DNA of 47,873 bases from JBFGJY01 sp041576975 (GTDB lineage: Bacteria; Pseudomonadota; Gammaproteobacteria; UBA4575), in assembly GCA_041576975.1 (NCBI GenBank), contig JBFGJY010000014.1, forward strand, positions 1 to 47,873, read 5' to 3'. Shown in pieces: positions 23,177 to 32,766 of the stretch; position 1 is the stretch's first letter; each line of letters starts with the position of its first letter. The position numbers and the translations under genes are program-made. A model generated the notes under the pieces. The model was given only the letters and a program-made list of their open reading frames with translations, ran no database searches and was not told the DNA's origin.

Positions 23177-23671
23177 TTCAAATATTCGTCCTCTCACTAG
23201 TGTTTCAGAATAACGCGGACTTATATTGAGCCAATTTTCAGAACTAAAACGATTTCCCCAAATTGGCATGGCACGTGTTCCGTGGGATTTAATTTCCTCA
23301 CGTCCGTCTATAATGCGATATAGCGTGCTAAAGGGAAATACACCATTATTTCTTTTTTTTATTTGTGTGAGATCTGCAGGATTATCTTTTAATACAAAGC
23401 CATATACACCATGTCCCTTGGCATCAATTCCGTGACAGAGTGAACATGTTTGTTCATACTCTTTATTGCCCATTTTAATCGCATCTTTTGTTTCTTCTAA
23501 TAATTTTTGCTTGGTAAGGCGTTCTTTGGTTTGCTCATCTGAAGCAATATTAATTTCCTTTTGAGCCTTGATAATTTCTTCAACTTCTTGTGCATAAGTT
23601 GTGTTGACAATTAAGCTTATTAGACATATAGCTAGAACTAAAAATAGACATTGGTTATATTTTTTTTGCAT
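23144..23671 (-). CDS. Monohaem cytochrome c, periplasmic
   Basis: This 175-residue class I c-type cytochrome has a signal peptide (FLVLAICLISLIVNTTYAQ), then an unusual charged helix (about residues 28-66, EEIIKAQKEINIASDEQTKE). The haem motif CSLCH (76-80) follows, and MPIWG (Met135) is the likely axial ligand. NPADLT and GRIFELLLYLETIQ match the c-type families of electron-transfer subunits. The paralogue at 34496 lacks the extra helix. A TTGATATAAATCAT box sits 59 bases upstream. Likely shuttles electrons to a terminal acceptor under low oxygen. Confidence 0.9.
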   Translation of the reverse strand: MQKKYNQCLFLVLAICLISLIVNTTYAQEVEEIIKAQKEINIASDEQTKERLTKQKLLEETKDAIKMGNKEYEQTCSLCHGIDAKGHGVYGFVLKDNPADLTQIKKRNNGVFPFSTLYRIIDGREEIKSHGTRAMPIWGNRFSSENWLNISPRYSETLVRGRIFELLLYLETIQK

Positions 23672-23730
23672 AAAATTATTAACATTTAAAAAGAATGCTT
23701 GAATATACCTGCATCGTAATTAAAACTGAT

Positions 23731-23744
23731 TTGATATAAATCAT
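23731..23744. promoter_or_regulatory. FNR/Anr-type box
   Basis: TTGATATAAATCAT, 59 bases before the cytochrome c gene on the minus strand. Confidence 0.65.
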
Positions 23745-23997
23745 TTAAAGTTACAAAACTACTTTTTAATTACATTATTCATTAACACCTATATAGAATA
23801 TCAAGATTCAATTGAGATAACGATATTTTTAGTTAATGGTTATCATTTTGCTAATATAAATATTCGCTAAATAAGCAAAAGTGTTTATTAAAAAAATACG
23901 TAATGGAATGATCCGTATACTTAGAATCATCACAATTTGATTGATCACTGACCAGCAAAATATAGGGTCCAAAAGGCATAGTTCATCGTATAGATTA

Positions 23998-24011
23998 CTG
24001 ATATAGATCAA
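23998..24011. promoter_or_regulatory. FNR/Anr-type box
   Basis: CTGATATAGATCAA, one base off the left half, 60 bases before the small coiled-coil gene at 24072. Confidence 0.55.
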
Positions 24012-24071
24012 CATTATTTCAAGTAACTAATGTATGGTTAATAGAATTGAAAATATTGTTAGGTATTCTTA

Positions 24072-24293
24072 ATGAAAAATATAGAGAGAGTTGGTTCTAT
24101 GAACATTGAAACAAATAGGTCAGTGCTAATTGAAAGGCAAGCTAACTTACATAATGATGTAATAGCCATTCAGAACGAATTGGACATATTACAGGCATTA
24201 CTGAAGAAGGCAGAAGAAGAGCTTGTAGAAATTCAAATTAAATTAGGAGAACTTGAGGGATCCAGTACTATTAAGTTAGCTTATGCAAGTTAA
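24072..24293 (+). CDS. Small coiled-coil protein
   Basis: The 73 residues are dominated by one amphipathic helix with heptad character (LIERQANLHNDVIAIQNELD, ILQALLKKAEEELVEIQIKL). This suggests a dimeric coiled coil. No family is recognised. ATG 24072 or the in-frame ATG 24102 (MNIETNRS) could start it. An FNR-type box is 60 bases upstream, and a clear terminator follows the gene, so it is probably a single low-oxygen-induced transcription unit. Confidence 0.6.
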   Translation: MKNIERVGSMNIETNRSVLIERQANLHNDVIAIQNELDILQALLKKAEEELVEIQIKLGELEGSSTIKLAYAS

Positions 24294-24348
24294 TTAAAAT
24301 TATTAATAAGTATTAATCGCCAAATTTCTGACACAGCTGTCGGTTTTT

Positions 24349-24375
24349 ATCGAATGGTTGATTCGATCGTTTTTT
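24349..24375 (+). terminator. Rho-independent terminator
   Basis: Stem ATCGAAT-GGTTG-ATTCGAT followed by CG and six T residues, 55 bases after the coiled-coil gene. Confidence 0.6.
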
Positions 24376-24384
24376 AATTCATAT

Positions 24385-24405
24385 TAAGAAGATTGAGTCT
24401 TCTTA
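24385..24405. terminator. Hairpin between convergent genes
   Basis: TAAGAAGA-TTGAG-TCTTCTTA, an 8-bp stem next to the end of the slipin gene; probably terminates the minus-strand operon. Confidence 0.4.
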
Positions 24406-24442
24406 TACTCTTTCAAGGGCAAGCTATATAGCCGTAGTAAGT

Positions 24443-25213
24443 TTAAATCCCAGTTTCTCGTTTTGCGGCTTTGCTGAGTAGTTCTGTAAGTGGGTTAACA
24501 ATATCGATGGGTAATGGGAACACAATAGTTGAACTCTTTTCTCCAGCAATTTCAGTAAGAGTTTGTAAATAACGTAGCTGTAATGCTTGAGGTTGTTGTG
24601 CCAAAATTTGTGACGCTTCAAGTAATTTATGTGAAGCTTGTTGTTCACCTTCGGCATGAATGATCTTCGCACGTCTTTCGCGTTCTGCTTCTGCCTGCTT
24701 AGCAATTGCACGAATCATACTTTCATCTATATCTACGTGTTTAATTTCGACGTTGGAAACTTTAATGCCCCATGCATCGGTGTGCTGGTCTAGGATTAGT
24801 TGTATATGCTGATTTAGCTTGTCACGTTCTGCTAGCATCTCGTCAAGATCATGTTGGCCCAGTACAGATCGTAACGTTGTCTGCGCTAATTGACTCGTTG
24901 CTTCTAAAAAGTGCTCTACTTGTATAATAGCCTTTTTAGGTTCTATAACACGAAAATAAACCACTGCATTGACTTTTACTGACACATTATCATGTGAAAT
25001 AACATCTTGAGTAGGAACATCCATGACAATCGTTCGTAAATCAACACGTACCATTTGTTGAATGACAGGAACGATGATAATTAATCCTGGGCCCTTTACT
25101 TTCCAAAATCTTCCCAATAAAAATACGACAGCGCGCTCATACTCTCGCATGACTCTAAACCACGATAAAATAAACATTATGATTAGTACTATAAATATGG
25201 CCCAATAAATCAT
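24443..25213 (-). CDS. Slipin (stomatin-like SPFH protein)
   Basis: The 256-residue protein has one N-terminal membrane anchor (IYWAIFIVLIIMFILSW), then REYERAVVFLLGRFWKVKGPG and the SPFH domain (VDLRTIVMDVPTQDVISHDN, VKVNAVVYFRV, EATSQLAQTTLRSVLGQHDL). A coiled coil follows (AKQAEAERERRAKIIHAEGE). Slipins oligomerise on the membrane and are substrates of NfeD proteases. It overlaps the end of the upstream nfeD gene by four bases (ATGA), the classical slipin/NfeD operon. The slipin is the second gene. Confidence 0.93.
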   Translation of the reverse strand: MIYWAIFIVLIIMFILSWFRVMREYERAVVFLLGRFWKVKGPGLIIIVPVIQQMVRVDLRTIVMDVPTQDVISHDNVSVKVNAVVYFRVIEPKKAIIQVEHFLEATSQLAQTTLRSVLGQHDLDEMLAERDKLNQHIQLILDQHTDAWGIKVSNVEIKHVDIDESMIRAIAKQAEAERERRAKIIHAEGEQQASHKLLEASQILAQQPQALQLRYLQTLTEIAGEKSSTIVFPLPIDIVNPLTELLSKAAKRETGI

Positions 25214-26646
25214 GATAATTCCTCCGTTGTAGAGTTCTCTGGTTCAACGACTAATGTAAGTCCATCTATTCCAGTAACGCGAATCCGTTGTCCCGGTAGA
25301 ATTGGAACTTGTGATCTTGCTTGCCAGTTTTCACTATGTACTCTTACTCGACCATAATTTTCCACTGCCTCTATTACTTCGCCTGTAGTACCAATTAATT
25401 CTTCACTACCACTTACAATTGGTTTTTTGCGAACTTTAAGGACCATTGTTAAAATAGAAAAAAAGAACAACGCATTTACTATTGCAAATGTGGAAATAAA
25501 TGGAATCGATATTCCAAAACCCTCATAGTCTGTATCAATTAAAATTATTGAACCAATTACAAACGCAATCGCTCCTCCAATACCAAGCGCACCAAAGCTT
25601 GGGACAAACGCTTCACCAACCATAAATAAAATACCTAATAAAATTAGTGCAAGACCTGCATAGTTTATTGGTAATACTTGAGCCGCATAAAGTGCAAGTA
25701 GTATACATATCCCACCCAATACACCAGGTAACACAAAACCAGGATTTAACATTTCATAAATTAAACCGAACATCCCCAGAGTCATTAATATTGGAAGAAT
25801 GTTTGGATCAGTAATAACCGATAGTAATTTGTTGCGCCAATCTGGTTCGACATAATGTATTGACGCAGATTTGGTAGCTAGCTTGCGTTCTTGGCCTAAG
25901 ATATTTATGGGATGATCGTTTAGTTTTTCTAATAACTCTGTAGTATTGTTTGCAATAAGATCAATAACATTAATTTCAATTGCTTCTTCAGCAGATAGAC
26001 TACTTGCACTACGCACTGCCTCTTCCGCCCATTCAACATTGCGACCGCGTAATTGAGCAAGCCCACGAATATAAGCTGCTGCATCATTCACAATTTTCCT
26101 TTGCATTGCGCTAGGTAGATGCTTGTTATCTTTAGAATCTTCTTTATCTATTTCATCATCTTTCGATGCTTCCTCGTCGGAAGGTTTTGGGGAACCTGGA
26201 AACTCTGGCATACCTCCAATTTCTACAGGCGTCGCAGCGCCTAAAGTTGTTGCGGGGGCCATTGCTGCAATATGCGATGCATAAAGGATGTAGGTTCCTG
26301 CACTCGCTGCGCGCGCACCACTCGGTGACACAAAAGTGGCGACTGGTACAGATGAGGAGATAATACCTTGAATGATATCTCGCATCGCGGTATCCAGTCC
26401 TCCTGGCGTATCCATTTTTAGTATCACTAGTTCTGCACCTACATTCAAAGCTTCCTCAAATCCATGTAGAACATAATCACTGGTGGCGGGTCCAATGGGG
26501 CCACTGATAGTTACTACGACAACTCGCGTATTGTTGTTGGTATCATCGCCATATACTAATGGGAGCATACCAAGCAGCACCAAAAACAGGAGCTTCTTGA
26601 GCCGCATCAGTCCATGGCTATAAGTGAGAGTTTTATTTCTATTCAT
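25210..26646 (-). CDS. NfeD-family membrane serine protease (long form)
   Basis: The protein of about 478 residues comprises a signal region, a ClpP-like protease domain, four or five membrane helices and a C-terminal OB-fold NfeD domain (GTTGEVIEAVENYGRVRVHS). Protease motifs are VVVVTISGPIGPATSDYVLH, LDTPGGLDTAMRDI and the Ser segment ARAASAGTYILYA; the Lys is expected in QRKIVNDAAAYIRGL. NfeD cleaves the C-terminus of its slipin partner. ATG 26646 is preferred over TTG 26652; an internal Met before RLKKLLFLVLLG would give a more standard signal peptide. Confidence 0.92.
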   Translation of the reverse strand: MNRNKTLTYSHGLMRLKKLLFLVLLGMLPLVYGDDTNNNTRVVVVTISGPIGPATSDYVLHGFEEALNVGAELVILKMDTPGGLDTAMRDIIQGIISSSVPVATFVSPSGARAASAGTYILYASHIAAMAPATTLGAATPVEIGGMPEFPGSPKPSDEEASKDDEIDKEDSKDNKHLPSAMQRKIVNDAAAYIRGLAQLRGRNVEWAEEAVRSASSLSAEEAIEINVIDLIANNTTELLEKLNDHPINILGQERKLATKSASIHYVEPDWRNKLLSVITDPNILPILMTLGMFGLIYEMLNPGFVLPGVLGGICILLALYAAQVLPINYAGLALILLGILFMVGEAFVPSFGALGIGGAIAFVIGSIILIDTDYEGFGISIPFISTFAIVNALFFFSILTMVLKVRKKPIVSGSEELIGTTGEVIEAVENYGRVRVHSENWQARSQVPILPGQRIRVTGIDGLTLVVEPENSTTEELS

Positions 26647-26786
26647 TTTCAAGAGTTAAGCTAAGGCATTACTTTAAATACACTCCTTAAGAGTAAATAG
26701 TGTTGTCTTAAGTCAATTTTCTGCTGTTTTTATCATATGAATTAGTATTACTAATAGCTATATGCTTATGATGCGTGCCTTAGCGA

Positions 26787-26800
26787 TTGATAAACATCTA
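26787..26800. promoter_or_regulatory. Weak FNR-like dyad
   Basis: TTGATAAACATCTA with one change in the right half. It is 135 bases from both the NfeD and the hemerythrin genes, so its use is uncertain. Confidence 0.25.
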
Positions 26801-26935
26801 TTTAATTGACATTACGCATTTATATGGTAGAAAAAGTAAGTATTGTTTTTTTTAGCATTATGGAAAAGTCATTAACTATTTTCGTGACCATTAGAGTATT
26901 GAATATATATTGATTAAGTACTTGAGAGATTTACG

Positions 26936-27484
26936 ATGAAACCCATACTTGATAAATTGCACGACGATCATAAAAATTTTAGCCAGCTCTTATCTTTTTT
27001 AGACAGACAGTTAAACCTGCTAGAAGAATATGAACACTCGGATCTTGCTTCCACATTAGATGCGATAAAGTATATGAAGGAATATCCGGATTATGTGCAT
27101 CATCCATTAGAAAATACCGTATTTAAATATTTCCTTGAACATTATACAGAAGCTCACGAGAAGATTGTTGAATTACTGCATGAACATGATGAAATGCCAA
27201 TACTTACTGAAAAGCTCTTAAGTATGCTAGAAGGTGTGCTTGCGGATGTACCACAAAAAAGAGAAAATCTTTGTACCTCTTTAAGAAAATATATTTCTGT
27301 TCAAAGAGAACATATGAATCTAGAAGAGGCTCATGTATATCCTATTTTGATTTCAACACTCGATGAAAATGATTGGGAAAAAATAGATAGTGAATTAGCA
27401 CATATACAAGATCCCTTATTTGGTGAAAAAGTAGAAAAATCATATCAGGGGCTTTATCAACAAATTATGAGTGAAGCATTGTGA
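26936..27484 (+). CDS. Hemerythrin-domain (HHE) protein
   Basis: The 182-residue four-helix protein has the HHE cation-binding pattern: ILDKLHDDHKNFSQLL, YPDYVHHPLENTVFKYFLEH, IVELLHEHDEM and QREHMNLEEAHVYPIL. The His and Glu/Asp residues could bind a di-iron centre that senses or stores oxygen, or is used in nitrosative stress repair (YtfE-like). It is a single-domain form without DUF542. The start lies at ATG 26936 after GAGA. It is divergent from the NfeD operon and convergent with the HlyD gene. Confidence 0.9.
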   Translation: MKPILDKLHDDHKNFSQLLSFLDRQLNLLEEYEHSDLASTLDAIKYMKEYPDYVHHPLENTVFKYFLEHYTEAHEKIVELLHEHDEMPILTEKLLSMLEGVLADVPQKRENLCTSLRKYISVQREHMNLEEAHVYPILISTLDENDWEKIDSELAHIQDPLFGEKVEKSYQGLYQQIMSEAL

Positions 27485-27488
27485 GGCT

Positions 27489-28700
27489 TCATAAAGTACG
27501 AGGTTTAATTCGTACCCCATCAACTATTTGATCACTGGGATGTAGAATAATTTGTGAATCCTCGGATAATCCTTCTAAGATTTCAGCTTCTAGGCCATTG
27601 CGTTGACCAATATCAATGTGTTGTAGCCTTGCTCGGCCTTGTTGTTCAACGAACACAGACCAAGTATCACCATCGCGAAATAGCGCTGTTAAAGGCACTT
27701 TTTTAACACTATCGCTCTCCCAGAGTACGACACGCGCATCAACTTGATAGCCATGACCTAATCGTTGCCAAATTTCCTGTGGGTCGGTTATATCTATAAT
27801 GACATTTACACGCTGTTCATCAATACCCAGTGCAGAAGTTTTAGTAAAGCCAAATGGCTCTATTCTTTGCACGATTCCTTGTAGCGCAAATTCTCCACCC
27901 CATTCTTCAATAATAACGCGCTGACTAGGTTGAATACGCACAGCATCATAAGATAAAAAATCTACTACGATTTCTAAATTAGTTGGATCACCAATTTCAA
28001 CTAATGGTGTGCCCATTGTTATAACACCCTCACTTTCATGCAAAACCTGCAAGATTTTTCCACTTACCGGTGCAAGAATAGTAATGCACTCACAATCCTT
28101 GTCATCGGGCTGTATGTCAGCTGGAGACACAAGATGTGCTTGCGCTTGTACCAAGTCATATTGACGAGCACGAACAGATGCCTTTGCTGTATTCACCGCA
28201 GCATTTTTGGTTTTATAGTCACGTTTAGCAGTATCTAACTCTCGTTCTGATATAACTTGTTTTTTAATTAGTTTGTTTGCTCGTTCTAATTCTGTAACCG
28301 CAAATTCAAACTCAGATTCAGCTTCTACAAGTTGGGCTTGAGCAACAGTAAGTGATGCTTCTGCAGCTTGAACTGCAGCGCGCGCTTCTTCTTCACTACG
28401 GATGTCGAGAAATTCTGGATCGATTGGTTTAATTTGAGCAACTAATGTTTGTGCGGCAATGACATCATCGCCGACCTCTGCATTGATGCGCAACATGTGT
28501 CCAGTTACAGGTGCAGATAGCACATATACATCTCGAACACGTGTTTCACCTTCTTCTTCCACAGTGACGATTAAGGGGCCGCGCTGTACTTTTGTAAGAT
28601 CTACCGCAATGGGTTGTGGGCGAAATGCAATAAAAAGCCCGACTAATAATAAAATTAGAATAATCAACCAAAAAATACTACGTCGCCATTTTGCATTCAT
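27489..28700 (-). CDS. HlyD/MFP-family periplasmic adaptor of an ABC exporter
   Basis: The 403-residue adaptor has an N-terminal membrane anchor (IFWLIILILLLVGLFIAF), a lipoyl half-motif (VYVLSAPVTGHMLRINAEVG), a long alpha-hairpin (about 95-190, AQAAEASLTVAQAQLVEAE), the second half (ITILAPVSGKILQVLHESEG) and beta-barrel regions. It is the last gene of a five-gene minus-strand run, nine bases after the FtsX permease. It would link this inner-membrane ABC transporter to an outer-membrane channel elsewhere in the genome. No TolC-like gene is visible here. Confidence 0.9.
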   Translation of the reverse strand: MNAKWRRSIFWLIILILLLVGLFIAFRPQPIAVDLTKVQRGPLIVTVEEEGETRVRDVYVLSAPVTGHMLRINAEVGDDVIAAQTLVAQIKPIDPEFLDIRSEEEARAAVQAAEASLTVAQAQLVEAESEFEFAVTELERANKLIKKQVISERELDTAKRDYKTKNAAVNTAKASVRARQYDLVQAQAHLVSPADIQPDDKDCECITILAPVSGKILQVLHESEGVITMGTPLVEIGDPTNLEIVVDFLSYDAVRIQPSQRVIIEEWGGEFALQGIVQRIEPFGFTKTSALGIDEQRVNVIIDITDPQEIWQRLGHGYQVDARVVLWESDSVKKVPLTALFRDGDTWSVFVEQQGRARLQHIDIGQRNGLEAEILEGLSEDSQIILHPSDQIVDGVRIKPRTL

Positions 28701-28709
28701 ATTTATTTT

Positions 28710-31073
28710 TTATTCTCTAGTTTTAAGTACTTTGATTAGATTTAATTGATCTAGTTGTCTTCTAACCATAAAGGCTGAGATAGTTGTGGCAGCTAAAGTT
28801 ATTAATATAGCTTTGCCGTAGGTTGAAGGATGTATTACCAGCGGGACTCGATATAGTTCAGTTTCAAATGAACTAGTCATAATCCAGGCGAGACCGCTTC
28901 CGACTATGCAGCCTATAGGTAAGCCCATTGCGATTAATAGACCCACCTCTCCAAGTAATATGTATGAGATCTCAGTTTTGGTGAAACCAAGTACACGCAA
29001 AGTTGCTAGTTCGCGTCCGCGCTCAGATAATGCAATACGCGTACTGTTGTAGACTAATCCAAAGGCAAGTGCGCAGGCAAAACTAGCAAAAAAAGTAACA
29101 AATATAATGAGTGTTTCTGCCATCGTTTCGTTAAAGGTATTGACGGCAGCCTTTCGTAAAGTTACTGCGGCTACATCAGGAATGTCTTTAAGCTTGGCAA
29201 ACAATTTTGATTCATATTTTTCATCTACAAGTAAACTCATATACTCTACTTGTCGTCCTTCTTTCATGAGTCGATTGAGTGCATAGAGATTTATATAAGC
29301 TGGCATAGCGATATAAGATTCAAAAATATCAACTACAGGTATAAGGATTTCTGGCCTGCGTTCTTCAAGCACTTGTACTCGCACAGAATCGCCAATCTCT
29401 ACATGCAGCTTTTCAGCTAGTTTACTGTTTAAGGAAAGTCCCTCAGGATATACTGAAATAATACCTCGCTGAACATCATGTACTGGACTAAGCTTTGCAT
29501 TGGGCATAATACCTTGTAATGTGCCGCGATGACTTCGATTACCTACCAGAAATTTTGCGCTTACAATACGGGCCGGTTCTACACTTAAAACACCTGGAAA
29601 ATGAGCAAGCTCATATACCACTTCGTTGCCTTGTGCACTGGTCAAACCAATAGTGACATCTTGACGTTGTGCATCAAAAAAATAAACATCGATAATTTCT
29701 TGTATAGCATCAAACCATTGCATTGCCATAATCAATACACCAACAGCAAATGCGACACCGATACTTGTAAGCATTGAACGTATCGGCCAACGTGCAAGTT
29801 GCCGAAAAATAATTCGTGTTGGTTGATCTAACCAAGATAAAAGCTCTGTAATTACGTTATGCCTTTGTCGGTAAACGGGTGGTGACGGAGGTTGCATGGC
29901 TTCTGCCGGCGGTAGTGTTGCCGCTTTATATACAGCACGCATTGAACCCACTAACGCAGCAGCCAAACTTATTAAAGCACTAATGGCGAAAGTAAACAGA
30001 CTGGGTTGATAATATAGAAATGGGAAACGAAAAAAGTCCGCATATAGTTCAGTATTATATCTTCCTAGCCAAGCTCCGATTATCCAACCCAGTAGAATGC
30101 CAACAGCTGAAATTGCCATCACCATGCGTGCATAGTGCCAGGCAACTTGCAGACGCGTGTAGCCAAAAGCCTTAAGTAAGCCAATTTCAGCTCGCTCAGT
30201 AGCAATAAGTCTAGACAACACCATCTGTGTAAGAAATGCAGCGACTGTTAGAAAGATACTCGGTAACAACATACCTATTGTGCGTAGCTGTCTTATCTCA
30301 TTCATTAGAAACCAATTTGAAACTTGGTCCTTACGCGCAATAGCGCCAATACTTCCATAATTTTTTGTAAGTTGATCCAAGCGCTTAATTACAAAATTTG
30401 GTTCGGTATTCACTAATAATGAAAGCGAGACATCATTGAAGGCTCCATCTAGATCATATGCGGATGCCAATGCTTCTTGTCCCATCCACAAGATTCCAAA
30501 ACGCTTATCGTCTGGCATCAGTGCGCCAGGCCCGATGGCATAAACATATTCAGGAGAAAGTGCAATGCCAACAATATCAAGAGTACGTTTATTTCCATTC
30601 AATATGACTTTTAGTTGATCACCAGGTTGTAATTTATGTGCATCAGCAAAGGGTTCACTCAGCACTACTTCATCTATATGGCCTGGAGATACTAATCGAC
30701 CTTTACGTAGAGCGATTTGATTTAGTAGGGGCTTTCCACGTTCCGGAGTCGAAACCAGCTGACCAATAACAGGCTCTTCAAAGCCCTCAATATCTAATGT
30801 TGCAATTTTTACAATTCGAGTCTGTACAGTTTGCACACCAGGAATGCCTGCAATTCGATTTTTTAATTGCAAAGGCGCGCGTTCTAAGCCAGAAAAGATA
30901 TCTGCAAACCGATAGCGTTCGTAATATGCATTTGCAGTATCTCTTAATGATTCAAGTGTACTCAGTGACATAACGAGTACAGCCACTCCAGATGCAATAA
31001 CCAAGCCTATTGCTAACACTTGTCCACGTAGTCGCCAAAGGTCACGTATCAATTTGCGATTAAGTATATGCAT
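28710..31073 (-). CDS. FtsX-like ABC permease, two-repeat MacB/DevC type
   Basis: The 787-residue inner-membrane permease has two MacB-like periplasmic domains and two FtsX domains. There is an N-terminal helix (RGQVLAIGLVIASGVAVLVM), then a helix cluster near residues 265-385 (LLPSIFLTVAAFLTQMVLSR) and a second near 680-770 (LIIFVTFFASFACALAFGL, VGLLIAMGLPIGCIVG). The last residues of the ATPase overlap its start by one base. It is typically part of a tripartite ABC-FtsX-HlyD exporter for lipids or small hydrophobic compounds; the cargo here is unknown. Confidence 0.92.
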   Translation of the reverse strand: MHILNRKLIRDLWRLRGQVLAIGLVIASGVAVLVMSLSTLESLRDTANAYYERYRFADIFSGLERAPLQLKNRIAGIPGVQTVQTRIVKIATLDIEGFEEPVIGQLVSTPERGKPLLNQIALRKGRLVSPGHIDEVVLSEPFADAHKLQPGDQLKVILNGNKRTLDIVGIALSPEYVYAIGPGALMPDDKRFGILWMGQEALASAYDLDGAFNDVSLSLLVNTEPNFVIKRLDQLTKNYGSIGAIARKDQVSNWFLMNEIRQLRTIGMLLPSIFLTVAAFLTQMVLSRLIATERAEIGLLKAFGYTRLQVAWHYARMVMAISAVGILLGWIIGAWLGRYNTELYADFFRFPFLYYQPSLFTFAISALISLAAALVGSMRAVYKAATLPPAEAMQPPSPPVYRQRHNVITELLSWLDQPTRIIFRQLARWPIRSMLTSIGVAFAVGVLIMAMQWFDAIQEIIDVYFFDAQRQDVTIGLTSAQGNEVVYELAHFPGVLSVEPARIVSAKFLVGNRSHRGTLQGIMPNAKLSPVHDVQRGIISVYPEGLSLNSKLAEKLHVEIGDSVRVQVLEERRPEILIPVVDIFESYIAMPAYINLYALNRLMKEGRQVEYMSLLVDEKYESKLFAKLKDIPDVAAVTLRKAAVNTFNETMAETLIIFVTFFASFACALAFGLVYNSTRIALSERGRELATLRVLGFTKTEISYILLGEVGLLIAMGLPIGCIVGSGLAWIMTSSFETELYRVPLVIHPSTYGKAILITLAATTISAFMVRRQLDQLNLIKVLKTRE

Positions 31074-31828
31074 TACCAGACCAACTCTTGCGGTTCGCGA
31101 CGTTGAGGATTTTGGGTAATAGAGGTAATTTGCCCATCTGCTAATGTAATCGCACGATCTGACATATCTGAGATAACTGCATTATGAGTAATAAGGATTG
31201 TTGTAGTGCCAAGTTCGCGGTTTACTCGAGCTATTGCATCGAGAACGATAATTCCAGTTTGGCTATCTAATGCACCAGTAGGCTCATCACATAATAAAAT
31301 GGCAGGGCGTTTAGCAATTGCTCGTGCAATAGCAACACGTTGTTGTTCGCCCCCAGATAGTTGTGCGGGAAAATGATTTATCCTTTCACTTAAGCCAACA
31401 ATTGCTAATGCATCAGCAGCATCCATAGGAGCTTTGGTGATTTCCGTAACTAATGCGACATTTTCAAGTGCGGTTAGGCTTGGTATCAAGTTATAAAACT
31501 GAAATACGAATCCAACATTTTCTCTACGAAAAATGGTAAGTTCATAATCGTTATAGGAAGTAAGTTCATCGTTGTAAAAAAATACTTGGCCAGAAGTTGG
31601 TGTATCTAAGCCGCCAATGATGTTAAGTAATGTCGATTTTCCACTTCCAGAGGCGCCCAATAAAACCACTAATTCAGATTCATACAGTGAAAGATCTACG
31701 CCTCGTAGTGCATGTACTTTCACTTCTCCTGTCTGATAAATTTTACTTAGAGCTTTTGTGCTGAGAGTAATTTTTCGCTTTTCACTGTCAAGCTGTGTTT
31801 TACTATGGTTTGTTACTACATGTTTCAT
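31073..31828 (-). CDS. ABC transporter ATP-binding protein (LolD/MacB type)
   Basis: The 251-residue ATPase has a complete nucleotide-binding domain: Walker A GASGSGKST, Q-loop FVFQFYNLIPSLTALENV, signature LSGGEQQRVAIARAIA, Walker B AILLCDEPTGALD, and the H-loop in TTILITHN. The N-terminal extension of about 20 residues is polar. It precedes the FtsX permease with a one-base overlap, so they form one transporter. It lies 34 bases after the quinone-oxidoreductase-like gene. Confidence 0.95.
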   Translation of the reverse strand: MKHVVTNHSKTQLDSEKRKITLSTKALSKIYQTGEVKVHALRGVDLSLYESELVVLLGASGSGKSTLLNIIGGLDTPTSGQVFFYNDELTSYNDYELTIFRRENVGFVFQFYNLIPSLTALENVALVTEITKAPMDAADALAIVGLSERINHFPAQLSGGEQQRVAIARAIAKRPAILLCDEPTGALDSQTGIIVLDAIARVNRELGTTTILITHNAVISDMSDRAITLADGQITSITQNPQRREPQELVW

Positions 31829-31862
31829 TCCATAGCACTCACATATAGATAAAAGTCAGCAG

Positions 31863-32444
31863 TTATGTTCCTTGCTGACCAAGGACTTGTATTTTCTTAA
31901 CCCATTTCATACGTTTATCATTGCTAGAATCGACCATTCCAATCAAATTATATTTAACTGGTTTGATGCCTGACAAACCTAGGATATTTCTTTGGAAACT
32001 TTTTAGACTATGTGCTCTAAAAAACCAGCGATATAAAAAAGCAGGCATACCCATGGTGACGATAATGCGAGCTGATTTTCCCATTAGTAATTTTTTTGGC
32101 ATATTCTTTGATTCATTGCTAATTGCAAATCCATAGCGAAACGTTTGTTCAAAAAAACCTTTGAGTAAAGCAGGCATGTCGCCTAACCATAGCGGATAGA
32201 TTATTACAATATGATCCGACCAACTAATTTTTTCTTGTGCAGTATTTATATCCTTTGGTGTCAAACCACTTTCAAATTCATCTTTGTTGTGAATAATTGG
32301 AAAATTTAGTTCCGCAACATTAATTTCTTTTACACTATGATCACCATTCTCGGCGCCAACTTTATATGCATTAGCTAAAGAATGACAGAAATGTTGTTTA
32401 GTAGAATCGGGATGACCTTGTATGATAAGGACATGTTTTGGCAT
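31863..32444 (-). CDS. NAD(P)H-dependent flavodoxin-fold oxidoreductase
   Basis: The 193-residue protein has the NQO1/MdaB-like fold (Flavodoxin_2): HVLIIQGHPDSTKQHFCHSL (FMN/FAD-phosphate loop), IIHNKDEFESGL, and SDHIVIIYPLWLGDMPALLK, followed by RIIVTMGMPAFLYRWFF. Such enzymes reduce quinones or nitro compounds by two electrons. It lies between DUF2934 and the ABC exporter genes on the same strand with short gaps, so it may handle a substrate also exported by that system. ATG 32444. Confidence 0.88.
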   Translation of the reverse strand: MPKHVLIIQGHPDSTKQHFCHSLANAYKVGAENGDHSVKEINVAELNFPIIHNKDEFESGLTPKDINTAQEKISWSDHIVIIYPLWLGDMPALLKGFFEQTFRYGFAISNESKNMPKKLLMGKSARIIVTMGMPAFLYRWFFRAHSLKSFQRNILGLSGIKPVKYNLIGMVDSSNDKRMKWVKKIQVLGQQGT

Positions 32445-32490
32445 GAATTACTACTAGCACTGAGAGCTAATAACAAATTGTATTTAAGGC

Positions 32491-32703
32491 TTAATGTAGT
32501 TTTAGCATAGCAAGAATATCGGATTCTGCTTGTAGCCAGTCTTCTTCTTCAAAGCCCGGAATAAATCCCCGTTGCTCAGCCTTATAGTAAGCGGCCTCTG
32601 CTATCATCTCTTGAAAGTCTTGATCAGAAGGGTAGTTTGTTTTCTTTTTTGGCTTGATAGATACGACTGGTTTCTTTTTTAGTGATTTCACAGTGGTTGA
32701 CAT
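32491..32703 (-). CDS. DUF2934 family protein
   Basis: This roughly 70-residue protein has a lysine-rich N-terminus (VKSLKKKPVVSIKPKKKT) and a C-terminal DUF2934 motif (IAEAAYYKAEQRGFIPG, EEEDWLQAESDIL). Proteins of this family are short and often occur in stress and plant-associated gene clusters. ATG 32703 is chosen because GGAGG lies seven bases before it; the in-frame TTG at 32715 is inside the Shine-Dalgarno region. It is the first gene of the five-gene minus-strand run that starts at the FNR-type dyad. Confidence 0.8.
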   Translation of the reverse strand: MSTTVKSLKKKPVVSIKPKKKTNYPSDQDFQEMIAEAAYYKAEQRGFIPGFEEEDWLQAESDILAMLKLH

Positions 32704-32766
32704 GGCGTCCTCCAATTATTAAATTTTATCGACTTATAATGCTCTTACAACTAGCTTACTCGCGTA

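Larger units (their letters stand above)
23672..24071. other. Divergent spacer with two FNR-type boxes
   Basis: No gene is supported; the minus-strand open frame here lacks protein-like features. Boxes at 23731-23744 and 23998-24011 serve the two diverging genes. Confidence 0.5.

Noticed and set aside
23829..24014. Open frame on the minus strand between the cytochrome c and the coiled-coil gene
   Set aside because: It covers a divergent promoter region with two FNR-type boxes and encodes a peptide of unusual composition with no Shine-Dalgarno.
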